Shown: one piece after another, positions 7,583-16,400 of the stretch
Position numbering within the stretch: position 1 is the first letter of the stretch
Layout of the letters: each line of letters begins with the position of its first letter
Assembly (NCBI GenBank): GCA_003151975.1
Contig: PLZD01000013.1
Span: forward strand, 1-38,032
DNA length: 38,032 nt
DNA from: Elusimicrobiota bacterium
GTDB taxonomy: Bacteria; Elusimicrobiota; Elusimicrobia; UBA1565; UBA9628
Reading direction: 5' to 3'
Program-made: the position numbers and the translations under genes
Notes under the pieces: generated by a model
Told to the model about the DNA's origin: nothing
Seen by the model: only the letters and a program-made list of their open reading frames with translations
Database searches by the model: none

Positions 7583-8485
7583 TTAGTCCTGCTTCCAGTA
7601 TTTTTCGCTTCCCGGCGCGGCCGTCCGGGGATTTCCGCCCCAGTGTTTCCACGCGGCGGCAGAGACTTTGCGCAGGAGCTCGTAGCCTTCGTTGTCGTGC
7701 TTCCAGCTGACGTCGCTTTGGTCCTTGGTGATCACGCTGAGCACGTAGTCGCCCTTCGGCGAGCTGACGAGCAGGACTTCCGACCGCGAATGCTCCACCG
7801 CGCCTTGCTTTGACGCCGCATGGGCGGTCGGCGGCAGCTGGGAGAGGGATTCCTGGTCCAAGAAGGTGCGCGAAAGGACGCGGAACATTTCCTCGCTGGC
7901 GGCGGGGCTGACCGCCTTGCCCTCGAAGATCATGACGAGCAGTTCCGCCATCTCGCGCGGCGTGGTTTGCCCCCAGCCGAACTTCTTGTGCTGTTCCTCG
8001 CGGTCCGGCGTGCGCGCGTTGACGCGCGTGTGATTAAACCCGTGCCCGGCAAGCCAAGCATTGATCGCGGGCCCGCCGCCGGCGAGTTCCTGGCTCCAGA
8101 GTGCTGCCGTGTTGTCGCTGACGGACTCCATGAGCCAGACGAGCTTTGAAGTCGTGATCGTCGCGCTGTCTTTGAACGCGGCGAGCACGTCGCCGTCGTT
8201 GTAGGCCCGCGTCGAGCGGTAAACGAGCTTCTCGTTGTAGCTCAGCTCGCCTTTGTCGATCTTGTCGAACACGCCCACGAGGATCGGGACCTTGATCATC
8301 GACGCGGTCGGAAATTCCTCGTCGGCGTTCACCGCGGCCCAGCGCCCGGAGCGCAGGTCCCGCGCGTAGACACCGGCTGTGCCGTGAAAGGCCGTGGTCA
8401 ATGCCTGCAGTTCGCGAGTGAGCGCCTTATCCTCGGCGGCACGGGCGGGGCAGGCCAGGACCAACAGCAGCAGAGCGGCGTTCAT
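7583..8485 (-). CDS. Class A beta-lactamase-like serine hydrolase
   Basis: A signal peptide (MNAALLLLVLACPARAAE) precedes a class A/penicillin-binding fold. Ser62-x-x-Lys65 (SMIK) and Ser123-Asp-Asn (SDN) are present. The omega loop keeps DRxE (Glu164, equivalent to Glu166), but the following LN is KK. The KTG motif is KQG (in AASKQGAVEH). These substitutions make an efficient beta-lactamase doubtful; many proteins of this family are uncharacterised peptidoglycan-related hydrolases. Its ATG overlaps the histidine kinase stop codon (ATGA), so the two are co-translated. The kinase could sense, or share a condition with, cell-wall stress; that is inference. The fold is confident, the substrate is not. 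Confidence 0.85.
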   Translation of the reverse strand: MNAALLLLVLACPARAAEDKALTRELQALTTAFHGTAGVYARDLRSGRWAAVNADEEFPTASMIKVPILVGVFDKIDKGELSYNEKLVYRSTRAYNDGDVLAAFKDSATITTSKLVWLMESVSDNTAALWSQELAGGGPAINAWLAGHGFNHTRVNARTPDREEQHKKFGWGQTTPREMAELLVMIFEGKAVSPAASEEMFRVLSRTFLDQESLSQLPPTAHAASKQGAVEHSRSEVLLVSSPKGDYVLSVITKDQSDVSWKHDNEGYELLRKVSAAAWKHWGGNPRTAAPGSEKYWKQD

Positions 8486-10482
8486 GACGGAGAAACTTGC
8501 TTGAGCGGCAGGAAGACCACGACCACAGTGCCTTTGCTTTTCTCGGACTCGACGCGAATCTCGCCGCCGTGGCCGTCGATGATCGCCTTGCAGATGGAAA
8601 GTCCCATACCCGTGCCGGCGCGGTCTTCCGGCGGGCGGTCGAGGTCGAGCTCCTGGAATTTCTCGAAGAGCCTGGGCATCGTCGCGGGTTCGATGCCGAA
8701 GCCCGTGTCCTTCACGCTCAGACGCAGGCGCGCGCCTTCGACTTGGGCCTCGAGGTCGATGCGCCCGCCCTTAGGAGTGAACTTGAAGGCGTTGCCGACG
8801 AGGTTGTTGATGAGCTGCTCGAGCTTTTCACGGTCGCCGTCGAAGGGCGGCACCTCGCCGACCACGCGGTGCTCGAGCGTGATTTTCTTTTGCACCGCCG
8901 CCGAGAGATAGAGCGCGTCGGCTTCGGCGAAGAGATCGACGACGCTCACCGGAGTCATGTGGAACTTGAGGCGTCCGGCCTTGATGCGGGCCGCGTCCAG
9001 TATATTCGAGACGAAGAAAGTCAGGCGCCGGCTCGAGTCGCGCAGGAGCGTGAGCATGCTGCGCTGCTTGTCGGTGATCGGCCCGTAAGTGCCGCCCAAG
9101 ATCGCGTCGAGGTACATGATCACCGAGGCCACGGGCCCGCGCAAGTCGTGCGAGACCGTCGAGATGAGCTCGTCCTTGAGCCGGTCGAGCAGCTCGAGCT
9201 TGCGCTTTTCGTTGCGCGACTGGATGTAATGGACGAGCCCCGAGGCCAGATAGACCGCGCACAGCGCGAGCACCGCGATCGTCGGATCGAGCAGCCAGCG
9301 GCGCAGGCCGTACGCGATCACCGAGAGCTCGGTCAAGGCGCCCGCGGCGATGAGCACCGAGAAGCCGCCGCGGATCGGGCCGATGAGCGGCATGAGCCAG
9401 ATCAGAGCGAGGCAGAGCGAGACCAGGCACAGAATCTCGGCGTCCTCCGCCCAGGCGGGGCGCGTCAGAAAACTTCCGCTGAGGATCTGCTCGATGGCCT
9501 GCGCGTGGATCTCGGCGCCGTTGACCAAGGGCTTCACCGGCGTGCCGTGCCAGTCGTTGATGCCGGAGATCGTCAGAGCGATGATCACGATGGAATTTTT
9601 GAAGCTCACCTTGGGGATTTTGGGTCCAAGCAGCTGCCATGCGGAGATCCACCGGTCCTGGCCTATGGGCGCGTAGTATAGACGCAGGGAGCCGTCGGAC
9701 TCCAGCGGGATCGTGCGGGGCCCGATCGTCAGGCCCGCCGGTCCGAGCATGCTTTGGCGGTCGCTTTCGCTCACGCGCAGGGCCTCGGCGGCCAGGCCCG
9801 GGTAGAGCCGGCCGGAGACGGAGCACACCAGAGGCAGCCGGCGCGCCGTGCCGTCGGGGTCGTCGGTGATGTTGCAGCAAGCCAGACCCTCTGCCGCGTT
9901 CTCGAGGACCGGGAGATTGGTCACGGCGCCGGGAAAATCGGGAGGCTCCACCGCGCCGGCCTCCGAGGTGAGCGTCCCTTTCTCCACGGGCAAGCGTCCG
10001 TCTCCGCGGTCGGCCGCGAGGAAGTTCGCGATGGTCCGTCCGCGCTTGAGCGAATCGGCGAGGTCCTGGTCGTGATCGTGCAGGGTAAGGTAGCGCTTGC
10101 GCATGACGGCCCAATCGGCCGGCAGGAACTCGACGAGTTGTCGGGGGGAGGTGCGGTCGGGCTCGGGGAAGACGATGTAGACCGCGACGGCGGACGCTCC
10201 TAAGTCTCGCACGCGGTCAACGAGTTTGGCGATCTCGGTGCGCGGCCAAGGCCACTGGCCGATGCGCTTGAGCGACTCGTCATCGATGTTGACGATGTCC
10301 ACCGGGGAGGCCGCCGGCGCTCGCGGGTGCCGACGGTTGAGCGCGTCGAAGTAAACGCGCCGCAGGGTCTGCAGGGGTGCTGGCTTATAGCCGCAGGCGA
10401 TCAGGAACGCGAAGACGACGAGCCCCGGGATCCAGTAGTGCGAGAATTCTCGCAGCCGGGCCCGCGGCGAGCCGCCGGTCAA
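8482..10482 (-). CDS. CHASE2-domain sensor histidine kinase
   Basis: An N-terminal membrane segment (YWIPGLVVFAFLIACGY) is followed by an extracytoplasmic CHASE2 sensor domain (VDIVNIDDESLKRIGQWPWPR, typical), residues about 45-340. Then come several membrane helices (about 345-420) and a kinase core: H box SHDLRGPVASV (phospho-accepting His), N box LINNLVGNAFKFTP, G1 DTGFGIEP, G2 GTGMGLSICKAI. No receiver domain is fused and no response regulator is nearby, so it is an orphan kinase. The start is a TTG at 10482 overlapping the upstream stop (TTGA), implying translational coupling to the sulfur-carrier fusion gene. The ligand is unknown. Confidence 0.93.
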   Translation of the reverse strand: MTGGSPRARLREFSHYWIPGLVVFAFLIACGYKPAPLQTLRRVYFDALNRRHPRAPAASPVDIVNIDDESLKRIGQWPWPRTEIAKLVDRVRDLGASAVAVYIVFPEPDRTSPRQLVEFLPADWAVMRKRYLTLHDHDQDLADSLKRGRTIANFLAADRGDGRLPVEKGTLTSEAGAVEPPDFPGAVTNLPVLENAAEGLACCNITDDPDGTARRLPLVCSVSGRLYPGLAAEALRVSESDRQSMLGPAGLTIGPRTIPLESDGSLRLYYAPIGQDRWISAWQLLGPKIPKVSFKNSIVIIALTISGINDWHGTPVKPLVNGAEIHAQAIEQILSGSFLTRPAWAEDAEILCLVSLCLALIWLMPLIGPIRGGFSVLIAAGALTELSVIAYGLRRWLLDPTIAVLALCAVYLASGLVHYIQSRNEKRKLELLDRLKDELISTVSHDLRGPVASVIMYLDAILGGTYGPITDKQRSMLTLLRDSSRRLTFFVSNILDAARIKAGRLKFHMTPVSVVDLFAEADALYLSAAVQKKITLEHRVVGEVPPFDGDREKLEQLINNLVGNAFKFTPKGGRIDLEAQVEGARLRLSVKDTGFGIEPATMPRLFEKFQELDLDRPPEDRAGTGMGLSICKAIIDGHGGEIRVESEKSKGTVVVVFLPLKQVSPS

Positions 10483-11897
10483 TACTGCGGGACCGAGGGG
10501 TCGATGCGCTCGGACCAGGCGTGGATGCCGCCGGTCACGTTGGTCGCGTCATACCCTTTGCTCGCGAGGAACTGGCAGGCGCGCGCCGACCGCCCGCCCA
10601 TCTTGCAATGCACGATGAGCTTCTGGCCCTTGTCGAGCTCGCCGAAGCGCTTGTCGAGCTCGCCGAGCGGAATGAGCTTGGAACCCGGGATCTTGGCGAT
10701 CTCGTACTCGTGCGGCTCGCGCACGTCGAGCAGGACGAATTTTTCCTTCTTGTCGAGCTTGGCCTTGAGGTCTTCGACGGATATTTCGGGGATGGTGGAC
10801 ACGGGTTTCTCCTTGAGGCCGCAGAAAGCCTCGTAGTCGATGAGCTGCTTGATGGTCGGATTCTTGCCGCAGACGGGGCAATCGGGATTCTTCTTGATCT
10901 TGAGCGTGCGCCACTCCATCGCGAGCGCGTCGAACAGCAGAAGGCGCCCGATGAGCGGCTTGCCGATGCCAGCGATCAGCTTGATCGTCTCGATGGCTTG
11001 AATCGTGCCGATCACGCCGGGCAGCACGCCCAGCACGCCGCCCTCGGCGCACGAAGGAACCAGACCCGGCGGGGGAGGCTCCGGATAAAGACAGCGGTAG
11101 CACGGGCCGTCTTGCGTCGAGAACACTGAGGCCTGGCCTTCGAAGCGGAAAATCGAGCCGTAGGCGTTGGGCTTGCCGGCGAGCACGCAGGCGTCGTTGA
11201 CGAGATAGCGCGTAGGAAAATTGTCGGTGCCGTCGGCGATGACGTCGTAGTCCTTGAAGAGCGCCAGCGCGTTCTGCGAGGTCAGCCGGACATCGTGCGG
11301 GATCACCTCGACGTTCGGGTTGAGCGCGTTGAGGCGCTCCTTGGCCGAGACGAGCTTCGATTTTCCGACCGACTCCGTCGAGTGCAAAATTTGGCGCTGG
11401 AGGTTCGAGTGGTCGACCACGTCGAAGTCGACGATGCCCAGACGCCCGACGCCGGCGGCCGTGAGATACAGCGCCAGCGGCGAGCCGAGCCCACCCGCGC
11501 CGACGCAGAGCACCGACGAGTTCTTTAATTTCTTCTGTCCTTCCATCCCGACCTCGGGCATGATCAGGTGGCGGTGGTAGCGCTGAAGCTCTTCTTTCGA
11601 AAGTCCGGTCTCGGTGGCCGTAGACCCGCCCGCGATCGCGGGCACGATGAGCACGGTGTCGCCGTCCTTGATCGGCGTGGCCAGGCCCTTGAGGTCGCGG
11701 ATGTCGTCCTCGTTGATGAACACGTTGACGAAGTTGCGCAGCTTGCCCTCGGGCGTGAGCAGCTGTTTTTTCAAGCCCTCATTCTTCGCGAAAAGCGCAT
11801 CCAATGCGTCGCCCGCGGTCTTGCCTTCCACCTTCACCGACTCCTGGCCGTCCGCGAACGGCCTCAGCGCGGTCGGCAGCTTCACTTGAACGCTCAT
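10479..11897 (-). CDS. Ubiquitin-like sulfur carrier / MoeB-ThiF E1 / rhodanese fusion
   Basis: Three modules occur in one 472-aa chain. Residues 1-92 are a MoaD/CysO/ThiS-like beta-grasp domain ending in IVPAIAGGS, with the Gly-Gly internal. Residues about 105-350 are a MoeB/ThiF adenylyltransferase: nucleotide loop GAGGLGSPLALYL, NLQRQILH, zinc ligands CYRC and CPVC, and SCAEGGVLGVLPG with the candidate catalytic Cys. Residues about 370-472 are a rhodanese with active-site loop CKMGGRS. E1 activation normally needs a free Gly-Gly carboxylate, so the carrier may be released by proteolysis. I prefer the ATG at 11897, 7 nt after GGAGG; an ATG at 11903 overlaps the JAMM stop codon. Role with neighbours: thiocarboxylate-dependent cysteine synthesis. 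Confidence 0.9.
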   Translation of the reverse strand: MSVQVKLPTALRPFADGQESVKVEGKTAGDALDALFAKNEGLKKQLLTPEGKLRNFVNVFINEDDIRDLKGLATPIKDGDTVLIVPAIAGGSTATETGLSKEELQRYHRHLIMPEVGMEGQKKLKNSSVLCVGAGGLGSPLALYLTAAGVGRLGIVDFDVVDHSNLQRQILHSTESVGKSKLVSAKERLNALNPNVEVIPHDVRLTSQNALALFKDYDVIADGTDNFPTRYLVNDACVLAGKPNAYGSIFRFEGQASVFSTQDGPCYRCLYPEPPPPGLVPSCAEGGVLGVLPGVIGTIQAIETIKLIAGIGKPLIGRLLLFDALAMEWRTLKIKKNPDCPVCGKNPTIKQLIDYEAFCGLKEKPVSTIPEISVEDLKAKLDKKEKFVLLDVREPHEYEIAKIPGSKLIPLGELDKRFGELDKGQKLIVHCKMGGRSARACQFLASKGYDATNVTGGIHAWSERIDPSVPQY

Positions 11898-11899
11898 CT

Positions 11900-12343
11900 T
11901 CATTCCTCCACGAACTCTTCTTCTACAAAATTTTGCCCATCCTCGCTGCGCATCCACGAGCGGGATTCCTGCGCCTTGCCCGCGCGCACGCAGACGATCC
12001 AGTAGCTGAAGCAGGGCCACGCCATCATAAGGTCGAAGGGCGACGGCCACGCGGGGACGCTGGGGTGCGAATGGTAGAGACCGACGATCGCCAGGCCCCG
12101 CGGCGAGAGCTCGGCCTCGGTCTTCGCAAAAATCTTCGGATCGATCTGATAGCGGTGCGTGCGCGCGTCCGCTTCCCAGCCGTTGGGCAGCGCCTTGATC
12201 TCCTCGACGACGACGGCGCGGCCGTGCTTATGAAAATCCTTGGGCACGCGGCCGATCAGGAAGCCGCAGCATTCCTCGGGGAAAGCTTTTTCGGCTTCCG
12301 TTCGCACCTGTTGCGCCAAAGACGTCGAGACTCGCAGGCTCAT
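11900..12343 (-). CDS. JAMM/MPN zinc peptidase (Mec-like)
   Basis: This 147-aa protein shows the JAMM metalloprotease signature: a Glu in EECCGFLIGR and HSHPSVPAWPSPFD, that is H-x-H-x10-D, as in Mov34/PAD-1 and bacterial Mec. In actinobacteria Mec cleaves cysteine from the CysO-cysteine adduct, and related enzymes trim residues after Gly-Gly of sulfur carriers. Both activities suit the neighbours: a CysM-type synthase upstream and a carrier fused to its E1 downstream. Its ATG overlaps the synthase stop (ATGA). The longer frame upstream of 12343 merely shadows the synthase gene. Two adjacent Cys (ECC) near the N-terminus are unusual. Function by context, moderately sure. Confidence 0.9.
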   Translation of the reverse strand: MSLRVSTSLAQQVRTEAEKAFPEECCGFLIGRVPKDFHKHGRAVVVEEIKALPNGWEADARTHRYQIDPKIFAKTEAELSPRGLAIVGLYHSHPSVPAWPSPFDLMMAWPCFSYWIVCVRAGKAQESRSWMRSEDGQNFVEEEFVEE

Positions 12344-13269
12344 TCTTTCCAAAAGCGCTCGGTCAGGTAGCGCTCCCCCGAATCGGGAAGGATCGTCACG
12401 ATGACGGCTTCCTCTTTTTTCTTCGCGAGCCTTTCCGCCACGCGAAGACTCGCGGCTACGTTCGCGCCGCCGGATGGCCCGAGCAAAAGCCCCTTTTCTT
12501 TGGCGAGGCGCCGGCAGATCGCCTGCGCGTCGTCGGTCGAGACCGAGAGCTTCTCGTCGGCGAGCTTCGGGTCGTAGATTCCGGGCACGATGGCCGTCTC
12601 CATGTGCTTGAGCCCGTCGAGGCCGTGGAGCGCGGCGTCGGGCTCGACCGAATAACACCGGATTGCTTTTTTCAATTCCTTGAGCTTGCGCGTGCTGCCC
12701 ATGAAGGTTCCGCTGGTGCCGAGGCCCGCGACGAAATGCGTGACGCGGCCTTCGGTCTGCTTGAAAATCTCGACGGCGGTCGTGTCATAGTGCGCGCGCC
12801 AGTTGGCGTCGTTGTTGTACTGGTCCGCGTAGAAATATCGCCCGGGCTCGGCGGCGTACAACAAACGGGCTTCGCGAATGGCGCCGTCGGTGCCCTCGAG
12901 CGGGCTCGTGAAGAGAAGCTCGGCTCCATAAGCCTCGAGGATCGCGCGTCGCTGCGGGGCGATCGAGCCCGGCACCGCGAGAGAGACTTTAATCCCGAGC
13001 GCCGCGCAAATCCAAGAGTAGGCGATGCCGGTGTTGCCCGAGGTCGCGTCCAGCAGGACCTTGCCGGGATTGAGTTTGCCGGCCGCTTCGGCTTCCTGCA
13101 CGATGCGAAGGCCCGCGCGATCCTTCACCGAGCCGCCGGGGTTGTGCCATTCGGCTTTGGCGAAGAGCCGCACGCGGCCGTCCAACGCCGGCGAAATTCC
13201 TTGGAGCTCGATCAAGGGTGTGTCGCCGACCCGGAGCGCTGAAGAACGAGAGGGGACGCCTGTCTTCAC
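12340..13269 (-). CDS. CysM-type cysteine synthase (PLP enzyme)
   Basis: A fold-type II PLP enzyme of the cysteine synthase/CBS family, 309 aa. Visible motifs: NPGGSVKDRAGL with the PLP lysine, TSGNTGIAYS for the substrate carboxylate, GLGTSGTFMG for the PLP phosphate, and the C-terminal PDSGERYL. The segment EPDAALHGLDGLKHMETAIVPGIYDP resembles CysM more than CysK. A Lys (GLKHM) sits where mycobacterial CysM has the Arg that binds O-phosphoserine, as far as I can align by eye. Together with the JAMM peptidase and carrier/E1 fusion this supports carrier-thiocarboxylate-dependent cysteine formation. The start is GTG at 13269. It is the first gene of a six-gene operon behind a perfect IscR-like palindrome. 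Confidence 0.92.
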   Translation of the reverse strand: MKTGVPSRSSALRVGDTPLIELQGISPALDGRVRLFAKAEWHNPGGSVKDRAGLRIVQEAEAAGKLNPGKVLLDATSGNTGIAYSWICAALGIKVSLAVPGSIAPQRRAILEAYGAELLFTSPLEGTDGAIREARLLYAAEPGRYFYADQYNNDANWRAHYDTTAVEIFKQTEGRVTHFVAGLGTSGTFMGSTRKLKELKKAIRCYSVEPDAALHGLDGLKHMETAIVPGIYDPKLADEKLSVSTDDAQAICRRLAKEKGLLLGPSGGANVAASLRVAERLAKKKEEAVIVTILPDSGERYLTERFWKE

Positions 13270-13292
13270 GGGGGAACCATCTTTACCTTAAC

Positions 13293-13317
13293 ATACTTGA
13301 CTAAATCAGTCAAGTAT
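13293..13317 (-). promoter_or_regulatory. IscR type-1-like (Rrf2 family) operator palindrome
   Basis: Perfect 25-bp inverted repeat: ATACTTGACT (13293-13302), AAATC, AGTCAAGTAT (13308-13317). Every position fits the published E. coli IscR type 1 consensus as I remember it (ATASYYGACT, RWWWY, AGTCRRSTAT). It lies 24 bp upstream of the synthase start and contains TTGACT on the minus strand, which could serve as the -35, so binding would block transcription. The -10 is not clear. No Rrf2-family regulator gene lies in this window. Confidence 0.8.
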
Positions 13318-13458
13318 TGCGCCGAAAGCGAGTAATAGACGAGTAAATCGATGCAACATCACTGTGAATTGACGGCACCGTTTTTCGGGGTTATCGTTAA
13401 CAAGTTAGGCCGACCATGCCAAAATCCTGTAATTTTTTCGTCGTAAAATATACACATC

Positions 13459-13493
13459 TCCGAAATCGAGGGAGTCCGCCCCGCGGCTATACT
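13459..13493 (+). promoter_or_regulatory. TCCG-N23-TATACT promoter of the S53 protease, leaderless
   Basis: TCCGAA (13459-13464), 23 bp, TATACT (13488-13493), then CTAGGA (6 nt) and ATG at 13500. It belongs both to the leaderless set and to the TCCG promoter class seen mainly after 24 kb. Confidence 0.6.
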
Positions 13494-13499
13494 CTAGGA

Positions 13500-16400
13500 A
13501 TGCGCGCGCGCGTACGGGCCTTTGTCGTCTTTTCTCTCCTTCTGGGGGTCTCCTTCCATGCCGCCGCGCTCGAAATCAGAACCGCGCTTGCCGGCCATGT
13601 GCCGCCGCAGACGAAGACCGCGACCATCGTCGGACGGGCGCCGGCCGATGAGCAGGTCAGCCTGAGCCTGTTCGTCAAACTCGATCAGGCTTTGCTCGAC
13701 AAGACTCTGGCCCAGATCTATGGCGGCAATCCCAAGGCCAAGAAGAATTTCCTAACCCCGGCCCGGTTCGCGCAGATGTTCGGTCTGGCCGAGAAGCGCC
13801 AAGCGATCAAGGATTTCGCGCGGGCCAATGGGCTTGCGGTCGACGAAAGCGTCGACCGCCCCGAAAGCCAAGTCGTCCATGTCTCGGGCCCCGCTGCCGT
13901 CGTCGAGAAGTCCTTCGGCGTTCAGCTCAATCACTATGTTCTGCCGGACGGCCGGCAATTCCGCGGACACGAGAGCGACCCAAGCATCCCTGCGTCGCTC
14001 GCGCCGCACTTGAGCGCGGTCATGGGACTATCGAACGTGCCCGGTCTCGTGCATCCTCACATCCGCATGGCACCGAGCAAGGGCGCGACCCCGGCCTTGG
14101 CCGGGGCCGCGGTTCTTCTCGGCGGCATGACGGGCCCCGGCGGCCTCGGACTGTCGCCCGCAGACATCAAGCAGATCTACAACATGACCATGGCGCTCGA
14201 CGGCACGGGCCAGGTGATCGCGATCGTCGAGCTCGACGGCTTCAACCCGACCGACATCGCGGCGTACGAGACACAGTTCGCCATCAGTCCGCCGCCCGCC
14301 GTGAGCTTTGTCGCCGTCGACGGCGCTCCGCCGAACAAGTGCGGATCCGGCCTGGCGCAGGCCTGCGACGCGACGACCTTCGCGTCCGACTCCGCGGGGA
14401 TGGGCGAGGTCGCGCTGGACATCGAGATGGTCCTGGCCATGACGCCCAATGCCAATCAGCTCCAAGTTTACACGAGCTTCAACACGCTCTCGGATCTGCT
14501 CGACATCTACACGAAGATCGCCGCCGACGACATCGCCGAGACCGTCACCACTTCCTGGGGAGTCACGGAGCAGGACGCCAACCCGGCGTACCTGACGTCC
14601 GAGAACACGGTCTTCGCGCAAATGGCGGCTCAAGGCCAGAGCATTTACGCCGCCGCGGGAGACGACGGCGCCTACCAAAACCAGTCGGAATTCCCCGCGC
14701 TCACGGTCGACGACCCCGGCTCGCAGCCCTACGTGACGGCCGTCGGCGGCACGACGCTCACGGGAGCCGTCGGAGCCTCCGTCGAGACGGTCTGGAACAC
14801 CTGCGGCACGCCCAATACCTGCGGGACCGGCGGCACGGGGGCCGGAGGCGGCGGAGTCAGCGGCCAATGGACGATGCCGACTTATCAAGCGGGCGTCCCC
14901 GGCACCGCGTCGCATCAATACCGCAACACGCCCGACATCGCGCTCAACGCCGACGACTTGAACTCCCCTTACAGCATCTATGTGGCGGGGATTTGGACGC
15001 AGGTCGGCGGAACGAGCGCCGCGGCGCCGCTTTGGACGGGCTTCACGGCGCTGATCAATCAAAACCGCGGCGGAAACCTCGGCTTTGCCGCGCCTTACTT
15101 CTACGCGCTGGGAACCGGACCGTCTCCGGGCACGGTCTTCAACGACGTCATCGTCGGCGACAACGGTTTCTACTCGGCTGGGACCGGCTACGACAACGCC
15201 TCGGGCTGGGGCTCTCCGCAGATGAACGCGATGATCACGGCGCTGACCGGCGTGGCCGTCGTCGCGTCGCCGCCTCCGCCGTCCAACCTCAAGTTCACGT
15301 TCGTCTCGACCAACAGCGTCAGCCTCGGCTGGACCGATGTTTTCGGCAGCAGCTACACGATGGTGCTCTCGACGGTCGCCAGCTTCTCCTCGATCATCTC
15401 GTCGGGCACGGGCCTGGCCGACGTCAACACGACCTCCTACCTCATGCTCACGCCCGCGACCTACTACTTCGAGGTCAAGGTCTCCTCCGACCCCGACGCG
15501 TCGTACTCGGCGGCGATCTCGACCTACGTCCCCGGCCTGCCGCCGCCGCCGCCGCCGGCCAACGTCCAATTCACGGCCGTTTCGAGCAACAGCTTAAGCG
15601 TCGCTTGGACCTTGATTCCGGGCAACTTCTACGAGATGGTGCTCTCGACCAACTCCAATTTCTCGTCGGTCGTGTCCTCGGCCGTCGGCGCGCTGAACCA
15701 GAACACGACGACCTACGCGCTCACACCGGCCTTGTATTACTTCAAGGTCAAAATTTCGACCAATCCCGATCTTTCCTTCTCCGCGCCGATCTCGACGGCG
15801 GTCGCCAACCTCGCGGGCACGGGCACCAGCGGCTCATGCGACCAGGGGACGGTGCTGCAGCTTAGTCCCATCTACGGGCCGCTGACTTTAACCTTCCCGG
15901 CCGGCGCCTGCGGGCCCTTCACCGACATGGTGACCGCGACGATACCGACGGTGATCCCAGGCCAGAGCACCGGACATGGAGGCACGATCGTGCCGTTGGG
16001 ACCGATGGTCGACATTTCCGTTAGCGTGCCCATCAATCAGTTCTCGCTGCCCGTGACGGTGCAGATGACCTTGCCGCCCGTGGCCGCCAACGCCAAGTTC
16101 GTCAAGCTCGCCTGGTACGACCCGAAGACCGGGCAATGGTGGCCCGAGCTCGAGTCGACCTACGATCCCGCCCATAATGTGCTCAACGCCACGATCTGGC
16201 ACAACTCCATCCACGGCGCGGTGCTCGTCGAGGCGTCGTCAGATCTGGGGCAGGTTCAGGTCTTTCCGAACCCCGTCAATTTCGGCACGGCCGTGCGCGG
16301 GACGATCAAATTCATGGGCTTGAGCCCGCAGTCGACGATCAATGTTTACAATCTCACGGGCGAGAGGGTGATCTCGATTGCTCCCGGCATGGCCGCGGGC

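Noticed and set aside
8497-9681. 394-codon plus-strand frame opposite the histidine kinase
   Set aside because: Complementary-strand artefact; the kinase motifs on the minus strand explain the sequence.
14028-15569. 513-codon minus-strand open frame inside the S53 protease gene
   Set aside because: The Arg/Gly/Val/Asp-rich product is a shadow of codons in the recognised protease, with no motif or promoter.
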